In this document: positions 50,377-60,031 of the stretch, piece after piece
Position numbering within the stretch: position 1 is the first letter of the stretch
Layout of the letters: each line of letters starts with the position of its first letter
Origin: JAFDCJ01 sp964527835
GTDB lineage: Bacteria > Desulfobacterota > Desulfobacteria > Desulfobacterales > JAFDCJ01
Reading direction: 5' to 3'
Assembly (NCBI GenBank): GCA_964527835.1
Contig: CAZGNV010000004.1
Coordinates: 62,001 to 126,000, forward strand
Length of the DNA stretch: 64,000 nucleotides
The notes under the pieces: generated by a model
The model's database searches: none
The model's input: the letters and a program-made list of their open reading frames with translations, nothing else
Told to the model about the DNA's origin: nothing
Program-made: the position numbers and the translations under genes

Positions 50377-50916
50377 CTATAGGCTTTCTTCAGCCTCCAT
50401 GAAAGCGGTGATGCGGTTTGTTTGCTCCGGTGATGGGTCGGTGAATTTAACACCCATACCCAGCATGCCTTTCCAGAGAATGACGCCTTTTAAGGCGATC
50501 GGCTCGGGGCTGGGGGGCAGGGAAAATTCCAGGTGTATCGGCTGGCCTTGCTCAACGGCTTCGTCGGTTTCGATAAAGGCCCCGGCCGGGCTGATATCCA
50601 GCATAAAGCTGTCAAAGTCGCGTCCGGCGACCGAGTAATGCACCTTGAGCATGCACGATTTGCGGGGATAACCGCGCAGGGAAATTTCGGTTTCCTGCGG
50701 GGCTGCCGGTTCCACGGATTTGCCCTGCAGCCGGCTTGCCAGGGCCTGCTGCTGTTCGGCGGGCAATTCGGCAACGACACGCAGCAAGGCCGCGGTGACA
50801 TTGTCCTGTGGCAGAAATTTCAGCAGGGCCAGTAGCTGCTCGGGGCGTAACCTTTTTATCTGCGCGGCCAGTTCGGGGTTGACGCTGCGGACTTGCTGGG
50901 GATCAGATCGTGTCAT
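50377..50916 (-). CDS. PilZ domain protein
   Basis: A 179-residue protein. The C-terminal PilZ domain (about 79-178) keeps both c-di-GMP motifs: RGYPR at 81-85 (RxxxR) and DISPAG at 107-112 (DxSxxG). The N-terminal 70 residues are a helical segment (PELAAQIKRLRPEQLLALLK) typical of a separate partner-binding part. It should bind c-di-GMP and regulate envelope or motility functions; the target is unknown. Standalone gene. Confidence 0.88.
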   Translation of the reverse strand: MTRSDPQQVRSVNPELAAQIKRLRPEQLLALLKFLPQDNVTAALLRVVAELPAEQQQALASRLQGKSVEPAAPQETEISLRGYPRKSCMLKVHYSVAGRDFDSFMLDISPAGAFIETDEAVEQGQPIHLEFSLPPSPEPIALKGVILWKGMLGMGVKFTDPSPEQTNRITAFMEAEESL

Positions 50917-50949
50917 GGGTAAAATTCCTGGAATTTGCCAGTCGCGCTG

Positions 50950-51840
50950 TTAATTCGAAGTCGGTGGGACGTTACAGATCAGCCGGTCCATGGCCACGAT
51001 CAGATCGCTGAGCCACTTGCCGCCAAGGCGGCTTCTGGCCAGGGCGACGGCGATATAACGTCGGCCGTGGTGTTCGATGATCGCGCTGTCGGCATGATAC
51101 TGCCGCCAGGTTCCGGATTTGCGATAGATGCGCGAGTCTGGATGAATCGACTTCAGCCCCTTGACGAATTTGTGCTCAATGGCAGGCTTTGCGAGAATGG
51201 ATTTCATCTGCCGGCTGTGCTCGGCAGATACCAGCCGTCCGGTTTCCAGCAGGTAATAAAAGCGGGCCACTTCAAAGGCCGTGGCCCCATGGGATAGATG
51301 ATGCAGGGGATCCCGTTTCCAGGCGCCAGACTTGCTGTATTCCTTGCCGACCCACAGCCCGCCGTTTTTTTGGGGATCATACAGCCGGTAGCGGGGCGAC
51401 TGCAGCAGATCCGCCAGGTAAGCCTTGCCGACACGGTTTAACATCTCGGTGGCCGCCTGGTTGGAGGAGTTGCGGATCATCTGGGTCAGTTTTTGCCGGG
51501 TTTCGGCATCCAGGGTCATCTCGCCTTTTGCAATCTTTTCAAAGGCTCCCAGCAGGATGGCTATTTTCGGCAGACTGGCGGCGTACATCATTTCATTGGG
51601 GTTTACATACGCCATGCGCGGCGATGCGGGATCCGTGATATCCACCAGCACGATGCTCAAAGATTTTGTTTCCGCCGCCCGGGTGAGGTTCAGTTCCGTA
51701 AGGCTGCGCTGCAGACCTTTCTGCAGGACAGGATCACAGGTTTCAGTCAGGTCCGCTGGCGGGGTGGCGTGAATTCCGCCGGCAGCCGGCAGCACGAAAA
51801 TCAAAGCGAGCAGAATTCCTGTCAGAATGCCGCGTTTCAT
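50950..51840 (-). CDS. Class A beta-lactamase-like serine hydrolase
   Basis: A 296-residue exported protein with a signal peptide (hydrophobic 6-20). Ser89-Leu-Pro-Lys92 is the SxxK active site, Ser125-Ser-Asn127 the SxN motif and Lys241-Ser-Gly243 the KTG-type motif. These are the three motifs of class A beta-lactamases and DD-peptidase relatives. The spacing and the absence of the Glu166 omega-loop pattern make a true antibiotic-inactivating role uncertain; many such proteins are peptidoglycan-related. Single gene. Confidence 0.82.
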   Translation of the reverse strand: MKRGILTGILLALIFVLPAAGGIHATPPADLTETCDPVLQKGLQRSLTELNLTRAAETKSLSIVLVDITDPASPRMAYVNPNEMMYAASLPKIAILLGAFEKIAKGEMTLDAETRQKLTQMIRNSSNQAATEMLNRVGKAYLADLLQSPRYRLYDPQKNGGLWVGKEYSKSGAWKRDPLHHLSHGATAFEVARFYYLLETGRLVSAEHSRQMKSILAKPAIEHKFVKGLKSIHPDSRIYRKSGTWRQYHADSAIIEHHGRRYIAVALARSRLGGKWLSDLIVAMDRLICNVPPTSN

Positions 51841-51912
51841 AATTCTTAATTATTACCATTCCAGCCTGAAAAAGCAAGCAAAAAGCCGGATCAGCAGGAA
51901 AGAGAGCTGGAT

Positions 51913-52848
51913 CTATTTTGTTGCCAGCAGCAGGGTTACGGTCCTGATAAACTGGATGGGATCGACGGCCACCCCGTTGACCTTGACCCCCCAGTGCAGG
52001 TGGGGCCCGCTGACCCTCCCGGTGGCCCCGGACAACCCGAGACGCTGTCCGCCGGCAATAAATTGACCGGCGCGGACTTCAATTTTGTCCAGATGGGCAT
52101 AGATGGTGAAGATATCCGTGCCGTGATCGATGACCACCACGTTGCCGGAATAAAATAGATTTTGGGCCAGGCGCACGACCCCTGAATTGGCGGCAAAAAC
52201 CGGCGTGCCGACCGCCGCGCGAAAATCAACTCCGTTGTGGTAGCTTTTCAGCTGCCCGTTGAATACCCGCCGGTTTCCGAAAGCACTGGTGATCTGACTT
52301 TTTAGCGGAGGCCGGAAGGGCCCGCGCCACAACCGGGCGCTGCCGGCGCTGGCGTAAATGCGTTTGAGCCGCCGGGCCTCTTTTTTGGCTCGCTGGATGT
52401 TTTTACGGTTCGGGGTGACCCGGGAGGCAGCGACCTTGAGCACATCGGTTTTGTATTTGCCGCTGACAATTGTAACGGGCAGTTTCCGGGTATGGCGCCC
52501 CTGGACATTGGACCAGTCCAGGGTGATAAAGTCGGGTCCGGGCGTCGAACGGTAGGGAATGCCGATGATCGCAAAATAGGTCGTTTGCGGCCGGCCCGGA
52601 TGGGGGTGCAGCCTGAAGGACCGTTGCTCGAAGTGCAACTGAATGCGGGTCGCTGGCGGCTGGAGGCTGTCTGCATCGACTTGAACCAGCAGGGATTGGC
52701 CGCCGGCAATTTTGCGGGCCGACAGGACGATCCCGTCGCCATGGAGGGGATCAGCGGTCCGGGCCGCCGCCAGCGGGTAGCCTCCGGCGACCAGGCAGAC
52801 CAGGATTACGGCCATCAGACCCAGCGGTAGGTTGACCGCTGATTTCAT
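51913..52848 (-). CDS. M23-family peptidoglycan endopeptidase
   Basis: A 311-residue exported protein with N-terminal signal peptide. The C-terminal M23 domain (about 195-310) has zinc ligands in YHNGVDFRA (His and Asp) and GPHLHWG (His), plus YAHLD. It cuts peptide cross-links of the cell wall. The middle region resembles a beta-rich module often found in LytM-type proteins. The gene follows a strong hairpin that separates it from gcdA. Confidence 0.9.
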   Translation of the reverse strand: MKSAVNLPLGLMAVILVCLVAGGYPLAAARTADPLHGDGIVLSARKIAGGQSLLVQVDADSLQPPATRIQLHFEQRSFRLHPHPGRPQTTYFAIIGIPYRSTPGPDFITLDWSNVQGRHTRKLPVTIVSGKYKTDVLKVAASRVTPNRKNIQRAKKEARRLKRIYASAGSARLWRGPFRPPLKSQITSAFGNRRVFNGQLKSYHNGVDFRAAVGTPVFAANSGVVRLAQNLFYSGNVVVIDHGTDIFTIYAHLDKIEVRAGQFIAGGQRLGLSGATGRVSGPHLHWGVKVNGVAVDPIQFIRTVTLLLATK

Positions 52849-52868
52849 GGCGCAGGTCCTTGATTTTA

Positions 52869-52896
52869 GGGGCTGCCTCCCCGGGGAGGCAGCCCC
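52869..52896. terminator. 28-bp perfect palindrome between gcdA and the M23 gene
   Basis: GGGGCTGCCTCCCC followed directly by its inverse complement, a complete dyad (52869-52896) just after the gcdA stop. No loop beyond four bases and no strong T-run follows, so it may act as a terminator-like hairpin or RNA stabiliser. Confidence 0.7.
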
Positions 52897-52900
52897 TGGT

Positions 52901-54634
52901 TTATCCCTTGATAATCCGGGGCAGCATCATCTGGTGCTGGGGACAGATGGAGCGCGGATTCTGATAGGCGGCACTGGCAAATGCAACCAGGTACTTGCGG
53001 ATTTCGGTCATTTTGACCACTTCATCCACCAGGCCGTGCTGGGCGCAGTAAACCGGCCGCGAATTGTCATAATAGTCCTTGACCAGCTTGTTCATTTCCT
53101 CGATGACCGGCTCCAGGGGTCGGCCGGCATCTTTTTCCTTGACCAGGCGGCGCGAGAAACTGGCGGCCGCAGCGGTCTCACCGTGCATGACGTAAATCTC
53201 GGTGGTAGCCGTGCCCAACGTGAACGCATTGTGCCGGTTGGCCGTTGGCCCGCCCATGATATAGTGGGCAGCGGCGGTTCCCTTGCGCAGGACCACCAGG
53301 GTCATGGGAACATCGGTCTGCTGGATGGAATAAATCAATGCCTGGCCCAGTCCCAGCAGCTCGGCTTTTTCGGCGATATCTCCCACGTCGATGCCGGTGG
53401 TATCCTGGAACCAGACGATCGGCACCCGATCGCGGCCACAATAGGTCACAAATTCGTTCATCTTGATGAGCCCCTGGCGGTAAAGCTTGCCGCCGATGCC
53501 TGGATAGGGGGCGTATTCAGGATAATCCTCACCGAAAAATCCCTGGCGGTTGCCAATGACCCCCACCAGGAACCCATCCAGCTTAACCAGGCCGGTATAG
53601 ACTTCGGGGCCGTAATCCGGACGGTATTCCATGTGTTCGCTGCCGTCCACGATACGGGCCAGGATTTCGTCGAAATTGTACATCTGTTTCTGGTTGAAGG
53701 GCAAAAGGCGATAAATGTCCTCGGCCGGCAGGCGCGGTTCTTTTGGCTCGGCGACCCGGAAAAACTTGGGGTTGTAAGCCGGCATGTCTTGCATGTATTC
53801 TTTGAGTCCATCGAGAACGCCTTCCTCGGTTTCATAGACATGGCGGAAAAATCCGGTTTCGTCGTGATGGATTTTAACGCTTCCCGGCGGTTCGACCTTG
53901 AACTGCTTGGCAGCGGCGATCAGCTGTTCGGCGCCATCCAGATCAAAAAAACCCTTGGGTGACATGCCGCTTAAAATGCCCCCTCCGCCCACGGCGATAT
54001 TGCAGTTTTTATGGGCAAAAAGAATGGTGGGGCTGATGCCCTGGTAGCCTCCGCCGGCCGGATTGGTGCCATAGATGCCCGCCAGAATGGGAATGCCCAT
54101 TTGTTCCAGCTCCGCATGCCTGAAAAATGTCGTCCCGGAGCCGCGTCGGCCGGCGTAAAATTTTTCCTGCTCGGTCAGTTTGACCCCGCTGCAGTTAACC
54201 AGCCAGACCAGGGGAATGTTGAGCCGTTTGGCCAGATTGGTGCACCGAAAAATGTTCTCCGCCTGGCCGGGCAGCCAGGCGCCGGCAAACACCTTGTTGT
54301 CAAAGCCGATTAACACCGCCCATTTGCCGGAAATCTTGCACAGGCCGTCAATGACGTTGGTGGTGCCCTCAACGTTTTCTGCCGGGTTGTAAAGGGTATG
54401 CAGGGGGCACCAGGTGCCCTCGTCGACCAGGTAGTCAATGCGCTGCCAGACGGTCAACTGCCCGCGGGCATTGATTTTTTCCGTCGGCATCCCGGCGTTT
54501 TTAACCTTTTCAACTGCTTCATCCACCTGGGCTTCGACTTCCTTGACCTTGCCGATGTTGGCTTCCGTGCTTTTAATCTGGCCTTCCTTGAGCGGCTGGC
54601 CAAATTCCTTCATTTTTTCAAAATACGGTCTCAT
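52901..54634 (-). CDS. gcdA: Glutaconyl-CoA decarboxylase alpha subunit-like carboxyltransferase
   Basis: A 577-residue carboxyltransferase of the crotonase fold, collinear with GcdA (about 587 residues) through NKVFAGAWLPGQAENIFRCT-type and NCSGVKLTEQEKFYAGRRGSG segments, MNEFVTYCGRDRVPIVWFQD and GTAAAHYIMGGP. GcdA moves carboxyl from glutaconyl-CoA to biotin; the released CO2 step drives a sodium pump. The biotin carrier is encoded divergently at 54937. The GcdB/GcdD subunits are not in the window, so decarboxylase or carboxylase use stays open. Shine-Dalgarno AGGAGGA precedes ATG 54634. Confidence 0.88.
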   Translation of the reverse strand: MRPYFEKMKEFGQPLKEGQIKSTEANIGKVKEVEAQVDEAVEKVKNAGMPTEKINARGQLTVWQRIDYLVDEGTWCPLHTLYNPAENVEGTTNVIDGLCKISGKWAVLIGFDNKVFAGAWLPGQAENIFRCTNLAKRLNIPLVWLVNCSGVKLTEQEKFYAGRRGSGTTFFRHAELEQMGIPILAGIYGTNPAGGGYQGISPTILFAHKNCNIAVGGGGILSGMSPKGFFDLDGAEQLIAAAKQFKVEPPGSVKIHHDETGFFRHVYETEEGVLDGLKEYMQDMPAYNPKFFRVAEPKEPRLPAEDIYRLLPFNQKQMYNFDEILARIVDGSEHMEYRPDYGPEVYTGLVKLDGFLVGVIGNRQGFFGEDYPEYAPYPGIGGKLYRQGLIKMNEFVTYCGRDRVPIVWFQDTTGIDVGDIAEKAELLGLGQALIYSIQQTDVPMTLVVLRKGTAAAHYIMGGPTANRHNAFTLGTATTEIYVMHGETAAAASFSRRLVKEKDAGRPLEPVIEEMNKLVKDYYDNSRPVYCAQHGLVDEVVKMTEIRKYLVAFASAAYQNPRSICPQHQMMLPRIIKG

Positions 54635-54936
54635 AATTTTCCTCCTGATCTGCGTTTTTTCCAGTATGCGCCCATTGCAGCCGACGGGCCGCCGGGTTTC
54701 AGAATGGGATCTTTCTCACAAGTTCAAAACATCATTACATAAATGAAGCGGACCGGCACGTCAAGAATATAATCCAGCCGAGGGCAAAAAAAAAGCGCCG
54801 GCTGGCATTGTTTTTTTCAAAAACAGCGGGCTTTGTCCTTGACATTCGATGCGGCTTCCAGTATCAAGCGTATCTGTTTGCAATTATCCTGCGCGGTTCC
54901 AAATGCCAAGACAGTTCACACCGAAGGGAGGAAGTG
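54635..54936. promoter_or_regulatory. Divergent promoter region, gcdA and biotin carrier
   Basis: Minus strand: TTGACG (complement of 54759-54764) and TATGTA (complement of 54736-54741) with 17 bp between, for gcdA. Plus strand: TTGACA at 54839-54844 and TATCAA at 54862-54867, also 17 bp apart, for the biotin carrier. The two would be co-controlled. No gene lies between. Confidence 0.6.
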
Positions 54937-55152
54937 ATGAGTAAAGAAATAAAAGCACCCATGCCGGGTAAGATTATCAACATCCTTGTCAAGGAAGGCG
55001 ACGAGGTGCTGGAATACCAGGAAGTGCTGATCCTGGAAGCCATGAAGATGGAAAATGCCATCCCCTCAACTGAATCCGGCGTTGTCAAGGAGATCAAGGT
55101 CAACGTGGAAGATACCGTCGCCACCGACCAGGTGTTGATGGTGCTTGAATAA
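54937..55152 (+). CDS. Biotin carboxyl carrier protein (GcdC-like)
   Basis: A 71-residue biotinyl domain with the lipoyl/biotinyl fold alone. EAMKMEN at 34-40 carries the biotin-attached Lys37. APMPGKIINILVKEGDEV and VNVEDTVATDQVLMVLE are standard. ATG 54937 follows GGGAGG by 6 bp; an upstream frame from 54808 is rejected. It is the natural partner of the divergent carboxyltransferase gene. It lacks the alanine/proline linker found in GcdC of some species. Confidence 0.92.
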   Translation: MSKEIKAPMPGKIINILVKEGDEVLEYQEVLILEAMKMENAIPSTESGVVKEIKVNVEDTVATDQVLMVLE

Positions 55153-55196
55153 AAAATCCGATCCGGCGCCCGCCGGAGCCGGTATTTTCAAGTTGC

Positions 55197-55227
55197 AAAG
55201 CCCGCTGCCATTCAATGGCCGGGCTTT
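55197..55227 (+). terminator. Rho-independent terminator
   Basis: AAAGCCCG (55197-55204) pairs with CGGGCTTT (55220-55227), with an inner GCCAT/ATGGC pair, followed by CTTATT. It ends the biotin carrier transcript. Confidence 0.85.
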
Positions 55228-55286
55228 CTTATTGGCGCCCGCCCGCGCTCCCATTATACCGGAGAACCCGCCGGTCAACTCGCACA

Positions 55287-57527
55287 CTACAGGCGGAAGG
55301 CCCGATCTTCCGGGTCACGCCCTGCACCGGCGCCGATTTTCCATCCCTTTTTCGGGGGAGGGATCTTTTTTTCCTGCCATGGGTAGCGGATGCGGGAGTG
55401 AAATGAGGCTTCAAGGGCATCCACCAGGGTTTGCACAATTTTGGCAAGGTCCCTTGAGGTCAGGTCGCACTCACCGAACTGTCCGTCAACGATTCGTTTG
55501 ACCAGAATATGGCGCACCATTTTTTCAAGTTCTTTGCGCTTTGGTTCCTGCAGGGAGCGGGAAGCGGCCTCCACCGAATCGGCAACCATTAAAACAGCGG
55601 CTTCCACGCTCTGGGGTTTGGGACCTGGATAGCGAAAATCCTCCTGGCGGACCTTGCTTTTGGGATAGACCCGGGCGGCAATATTGTAAAAATATTCCAT
55701 CAACTGGGTGCCATGGTGCTGCAGGATTAAATCCACCACCGCTTTCGGCAGCCCGGACTCCTGGCCGATGCGCATCCCGTGCCGTACATGATTGATGATC
55801 AGCTTGGTGCTTTCCCGGGGTTCAAGGACATCGTGGGGGTTTTCGCTGTTGAACTGGTTTTCAATGAAAAATTTGGGGTTCATCATTTTGCCGATGTCAT
55901 GATAATAGGCTCCGATTCGCAACAGCTGGGTGTTGGCGCCGATGGCCTCCCCCACCGACTGGGCCAGGTAAGCCACCGTCATGGAGTGCTGATAGGTGCC
56001 CGGGGCTTTGGACAACAGCTCTTTCATCAGGGGACGATTCAGGTCCATGTAGCGGTTGAGCTTGAAAGTGGAGGCGGTCTGCCAGCTTATTTCCAGCAGC
56101 GGCAGCAGCAGCAGCACCACGGGGCCGGCCGCCAGGCCTCCGGCAAAACCCCAGACCATGTTGGTTGTCAGGGCCGGGTCGACTGTTTTTTGCAGCAGAT
56201 CGATATTAATGGGCTGCAGGCGCAGCAGCCTGGACAAAATCGGCTGCCAGTGTCCGGTAAAGATGACGATGCTCACCGCGTTGATTATTGCCACCAGCAG
56301 TGACGGCCACATGATCTGCAGGCGCTTGCGCAGGCCCGAAGAGACCAGCACGGCCGCCAGCCCGCCGAAGGCAAAAAACAACAGGATCTGAAAGGTAGGG
56401 CCGCAAAGCAGACTTGCCAGCAGCGCGCCGAGCAGGGTGGTGCCGGTGGCGGTAATTTTGCCGTGGTTTAAGGCGATGACCAGCATGGGCAGCAGGCCAA
56501 AAGGCAGGATGTAAATCGGAAAAGGAGTCAAAACCAGGCTTGCCTTGAGGATGACCACGGTGCTGATCAACAGGGACAAAAGAAAGGCGTACGGGGGTTC
56601 GTGACGGGAACCGTCCCCGAGAATCCGGGACAGGAATAGATTATAAAACAGGACCATAAACAGAACGGTAAACGCGATCCAGGGGACTTCATGGTACAGG
56701 GTCTTTGCCTCCTGCCTGCGGTAAGTGGCCAGCAGCATGACATCTTTTTCAGTTAACTGCTTGCGAAAGGCCACCAAGACATCTCCCGGGTGATAGGATA
56801 CCATCGTCGAGGGGTATTCCAGGGCGATGCGGTCCAGGCGGCGCTTGTTTTCATTTTCGTCATACAGCAGGTTTGGCTGCAGCGTGGCCTGGGCCAGGCG
56901 CAGCACCGGGTCGAGGACATTTTTTCTTACCTGCCAGAAAAGTTGCCGGACCTTTTCATCCAGCAGGAGACGGGCCTTTTCCGGGGTAATCAGTTCGTCT
57001 ACGGGCTGGGTCACGCTGCCGGCTGAATTCGGGCGTTGGATTTCGATTGTCTGCTTGCCCATCAGATGGCGGGGATCATCGATCACTTTGTTTTGCAGGA
57101 TCGACTCTTCAATGGTCAGAATGCCTTCCAGCAGATTGGCTAAATCGTGATAACGGGCGATGTTGATGATATCCGTTGCCGACAGCTCAACGCCCAGCAT
57201 TTGCCTGAGCTTGCGGCTCAGATCTTCCGCCTGCCTGCGGCCTTTTCCCTGCAGGGAGGAAAAGGCCTGCATTACCTGCTGGAACTGGCGTTTGGAGGCG
57301 TCAATCCGCTGGGGAAAGTAGCGAAACACCGGAACATAACGGGCCAGCGCTTTTTCCCGATTGGCCTCCAGCGCCCGGGCCTGGTCGAAGCGAAAACTCT
57401 GACGTGACCGGATGGTAAGGTACACCGGCTGACCGTTCGCCGGCGGCCGGAAAGCCAGGTAGATATCTTCCAGGTAGCAGGACAGAATTGTTAACCCGAT
57501 CAGAATAATGTTCAATAGCCATTTCAT
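55287..57527 (-). CDS. PgpH-like 7TM-HD cyclic-di-nucleotide phosphodiesterase
   Basis: A 746-residue inner-membrane protein. An N-terminal extracytoplasmic region (about 40-270) precedes seven hydrophobic helices (about 280-480) and a cytosolic HD domain with YHDIGKMMNP near 545 and a later HGMRIGQESGLP. This is the architecture of 7TMR-HDED PgpH, a c-di-AMP phosphodiesterase in Gram-positive bacteria; in deltaproteobacteria the substrate may be another cyclic dinucleotide. Single gene on the minus strand. Confidence 0.88.
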   Translation of the reverse strand: MKWLLNIILIGLTILSCYLEDIYLAFRPPANGQPVYLTIRSRQSFRFDQARALEANREKALARYVPVFRYFPQRIDASKRQFQQVMQAFSSLQGKGRRQAEDLSRKLRQMLGVELSATDIINIARYHDLANLLEGILTIEESILQNKVIDDPRHLMGKQTIEIQRPNSAGSVTQPVDELITPEKARLLLDEKVRQLFWQVRKNVLDPVLRLAQATLQPNLLYDENENKRRLDRIALEYPSTMVSYHPGDVLVAFRKQLTEKDVMLLATYRRQEAKTLYHEVPWIAFTVLFMVLFYNLFLSRILGDGSRHEPPYAFLLSLLISTVVILKASLVLTPFPIYILPFGLLPMLVIALNHGKITATGTTLLGALLASLLCGPTFQILLFFAFGGLAAVLVSSGLRKRLQIMWPSLLVAIINAVSIVIFTGHWQPILSRLLRLQPINIDLLQKTVDPALTTNMVWGFAGGLAAGPVVLLLLPLLEISWQTASTFKLNRYMDLNRPLMKELLSKAPGTYQHSMTVAYLAQSVGEAIGANTQLLRIGAYYHDIGKMMNPKFFIENQFNSENPHDVLEPRESTKLIINHVRHGMRIGQESGLPKAVVDLILQHHGTQLMEYFYNIAARVYPKSKVRQEDFRYPGPKPQSVEAAVLMVADSVEAASRSLQEPKRKELEKMVRHILVKRIVDGQFGECDLTSRDLAKIVQTLVDALEASFHSRIRYPWQEKKIPPPKKGWKIGAGAGRDPEDRAFRL

Positions 57528-57837
57528 TGCATCTGCATCCCAACGCCGGAAGGCCGGCAGGCATCTAAACCCCGATCATATAAGGCCGTGGCGCCGGAGT
57601 CAATCAAATCCCTCCAGGATACTTAATTTTGGATTTCAACCCGGGATTCGGTTCCGGCTGCAGGGTGGTATTGTTTTATCGGAATCAGCCCCGTTTTTAT
57701 ATAACTATTTGTAATAATAAAAAAAATTATAAAAACTTGATGTTTTCGATGATTTTTGACATAATGTATTAAGGGGTGTTTGCAGACGTTCTGTTCTTAT
57801 AGGGTATTTTGGTTGATTGTGCAAAGGAAGGCCTGAA
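57528..57837. other. Leader region of the FHA gene
   Basis: About 310 bp between the PgpH-like gene and the FHA gene, AT-rich from 57700 on. It holds TTGATG (57737-57742) and CATAAT (57760-57765), spaced 17 bp, a likely promoter for the FHA gene. No other gene. Confidence 0.6.
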
Positions 57838-58494
57838 ATGCTTGGCAAAGCTTTTGGTTTCGGGAAAAAGCAGAAAAAAGATGCGACCCGCAAGGCTTCC
57901 GCCTCATCAGCAGACGGCCGCACCCCCATTGGAAATATTGCCAAGATGCTGAATGCCTCGGGCAGGATTGGTCTGCAGACCATGCAAAAACTGGCAGCCA
58001 CATACAAAAAAGCGCAATTCATCCGGTTTATTCATCAGCCCGTGCTCGTGGGGTCTTCCATTAAAAGCGGCTCATTGTTTGGCCAGAAACAGCTCGGCAG
58101 CGCGGAAATGAATCAGACCATCATTTTTGAAGTCGACAACACCGGCGGGGGCGGGTCGGATTCAGAGAGCCTGAAATATGCGATTTATCCGCTGGTCAAA
58201 GGCGAAGATACCACCGGATCGTTGAACATCTTCTCCATCGGCCGGGTCCATGGCAATGACATGATCATGCCCGATTACGCAATTTCCAAACAACATGCGA
58301 TTCTGGAAATCAAACGCGGCAATTATTTCATCCGCGATTGTGATTCCACCAACGGGACCAAGGTAAACGGGGTCCTGGTGGAAAAAAAGCCCGTCCGGCT
58401 CAAGGATGGCGATATTCTCGGTTTTGCACGCTACGAGTTCAGCTTCCTTTTCCCGGAATCCTTTTACAACATGCTCAAAGGATCCGGCGACTAA
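57838..58494 (+). CDS. FHA domain protein
   Basis: A 218-residue protein from ATG 57838, preceded by AAGGAAG. The C-terminal FHA domain (about 130-205) has SIGRVHGNDMIMPDYAISKQ and STNGTKVNG, with the arginine and serine that bind phosphothreonine. The N-terminal half is basic and disordered (FGKKQKKDATRK) and contains KLAATYKKAQFIRFIHQP. It should read a phosphothreonine signal and bind a partner; no kinase gene lies nearby. Confidence 0.88.
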   Translation: MLGKAFGFGKKQKKDATRKASASSADGRTPIGNIAKMLNASGRIGLQTMQKLAATYKKAQFIRFIHQPVLVGSSIKSGSLFGQKQLGSAEMNQTIIFEVDNTGGGGSDSESLKYAIYPLVKGEDTTGSLNIFSIGRVHGNDMIMPDYAISKQHAILEIKRGNYFIRDCDSTNGTKVNGVLVEKKPVRLKDGDILGFARYEFSFLFPESFYNMLKGSGD

Positions 58495-58515
58495 AGTCAA
58501 AATTGCATCCCATTT

Positions 58516-60000
58516 TTACTTCTCGTATCCGACAACCTTCAAACTGACGCGGCCGATGAGCGCCATTAAATCGAGCTGTTGCCGTGCAGACCCGGTAACC
58601 AAGCGGATGTGACTGACATCGGCTGGTATCTGATCAAAAAGCGCATCAACGGTTATCCAGCGTCCGAGGTACACCAGGTTCCAGGCATGGTAAAAAAAGC
58701 GTCCCCGTAAATAAACGAGACCGGCTTCTATCCGGCAGGGGATGCCGGCGGCCCTTGCCAGGGCGGCCAGCAGCACGGCATGTTCATTGCAGTCGCCGAT
58801 GCGGTTTTCAAGGGTCGACAGGGCATCCGGCAGGGAGAGCACCGGGCGTTTTTCAATATGCTGATTCACCCAGGTGACCAGACGGCGCACTTTGTCCAGA
58901 CCGTCAGCCTGCCGGGCGACGATGCGGCGGGCCAGGTCCTTGATTTTGGCATTGTCCGACTGGATGAAAGGCGTCGGTCTTAAGTAGATTTTTTCGAGCA
59001 TGCCCAGCTGCTGCAAAGCCTCGTCTGTCTCAAGGCCGCTCAGGGATTCCTTTTTGATGGTCAGCAGCTTTCCCTCGAGGTGCTGGCGCCCCCCGTTGAG
59101 CCGGGTGTTTTCCAGGGCGATGCCGGAGATTTGAACCTGCAGGCGGGTCAGACGCTGCAAATCGTTGAGCACGACGTTGGCGGCGATGGAAGCCGCCCGG
59201 GTCAGGTCGCTGCCGGCTTCCAGGTCCCGGCGGCTGTCGATATCGCCTCGACTGGTTTTTTCCATCCGGATTCCCAGCAGGCCTTCTTCTTTTAAAAGGC
59301 CGCCGTTTTTGTCGATCCAGGCGAACTGGGTGATGCCTTTAAACTTCAAGGCCACTTTGACAGCGGTGCGGGTACTTTGATCGAAGGGGATCTCTTCCGG
59401 GCCGACGACTTCCAGAATCACCGGTGCCTGATCCAGGGTGGCCGGGTCAAAAACGTCGAAAGCATAGCGGTCCCCGGTCCTGAGCCGGGTGGACCCCATG
59501 GCCGCTGTGATGCCGGCCAACAGGTAAGGTTTGGTTTTCAACACGAGGCTCATTTTGCGATGGCTTCCGGCACTGGCCGTTTCGATGGACAGCAGGTTTT
59601 CTGTCACGGTTCCGTGCACCTGGAAACGGAAGCGGCCGGAGTTGATTTCAAAGTCGAAATCCGCCAGGCTGAAGTCGGCATGCAGCCGGGCCCGGGTGAC
59701 GAGGCGAATATCCTGTACCATGCCCATGGTGTTGAGTCGCATGCGCACGGTTTCTTCCAGCCGCCAGCCGCCGTTTTGGGCGGCAAGGCGGATGTGGGCA
59801 AAGCCAATTCGGCGGTCGTTCTGAAAAATGTTCATCCAGGTTTCAGTGTTGCGGGGGGCATCGAGTTGAGTAATTGACAGGCGGGGGGGGCGGTGGGCGA
59901 ACTTTTCCAGCAGACCCAGGCGAACGGAAAAAAGACCGGTGAATGTCAGGACCAGCAAGGCGCCTGTGATCAAAAACGATTTGTTTTTATACAGCGGCAT
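58516..60000 (-). CDS. Transglutaminase-like protein
   Basis: A 494-residue protein with one N-terminal membrane helix (SFLITGALLVLTFTGLFSV). The C-terminal domain contains RIGDCNEHAVLLAALARAAG with the catalytic cysteine, YHAWNLVYL with histidine and WITVDALFDQ with aspartate, the papain-like triad of bacterial transglutaminase-like proteins. The long middle is beta-rich (about 60-350). It is probably an anchored periplasmic protease or transferase. Single gene. Confidence 0.86.
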   Translation of the reverse strand: MPLYKNKSFLITGALLVLTFTGLFSVRLGLLEKFAHRPPRLSITQLDAPRNTETWMNIFQNDRRIGFAHIRLAAQNGGWRLEETVRMRLNTMGMVQDIRLVTRARLHADFSLADFDFEINSGRFRFQVHGTVTENLLSIETASAGSHRKMSLVLKTKPYLLAGITAAMGSTRLRTGDRYAFDVFDPATLDQAPVILEVVGPEEIPFDQSTRTAVKVALKFKGITQFAWIDKNGGLLKEEGLLGIRMEKTSRGDIDSRRDLEAGSDLTRAASIAANVVLNDLQRLTRLQVQISGIALENTRLNGGRQHLEGKLLTIKKESLSGLETDEALQQLGMLEKIYLRPTPFIQSDNAKIKDLARRIVARQADGLDKVRRLVTWVNQHIEKRPVLSLPDALSTLENRIGDCNEHAVLLAALARAAGIPCRIEAGLVYLRGRFFYHAWNLVYLGRWITVDALFDQIPADVSHIRLVTGSARQQLDLMALIGRVSLKVVGYEK

Positions 60001-60031
60001 GGTGGATTTTATAACACTGCAGGGGCAGATC

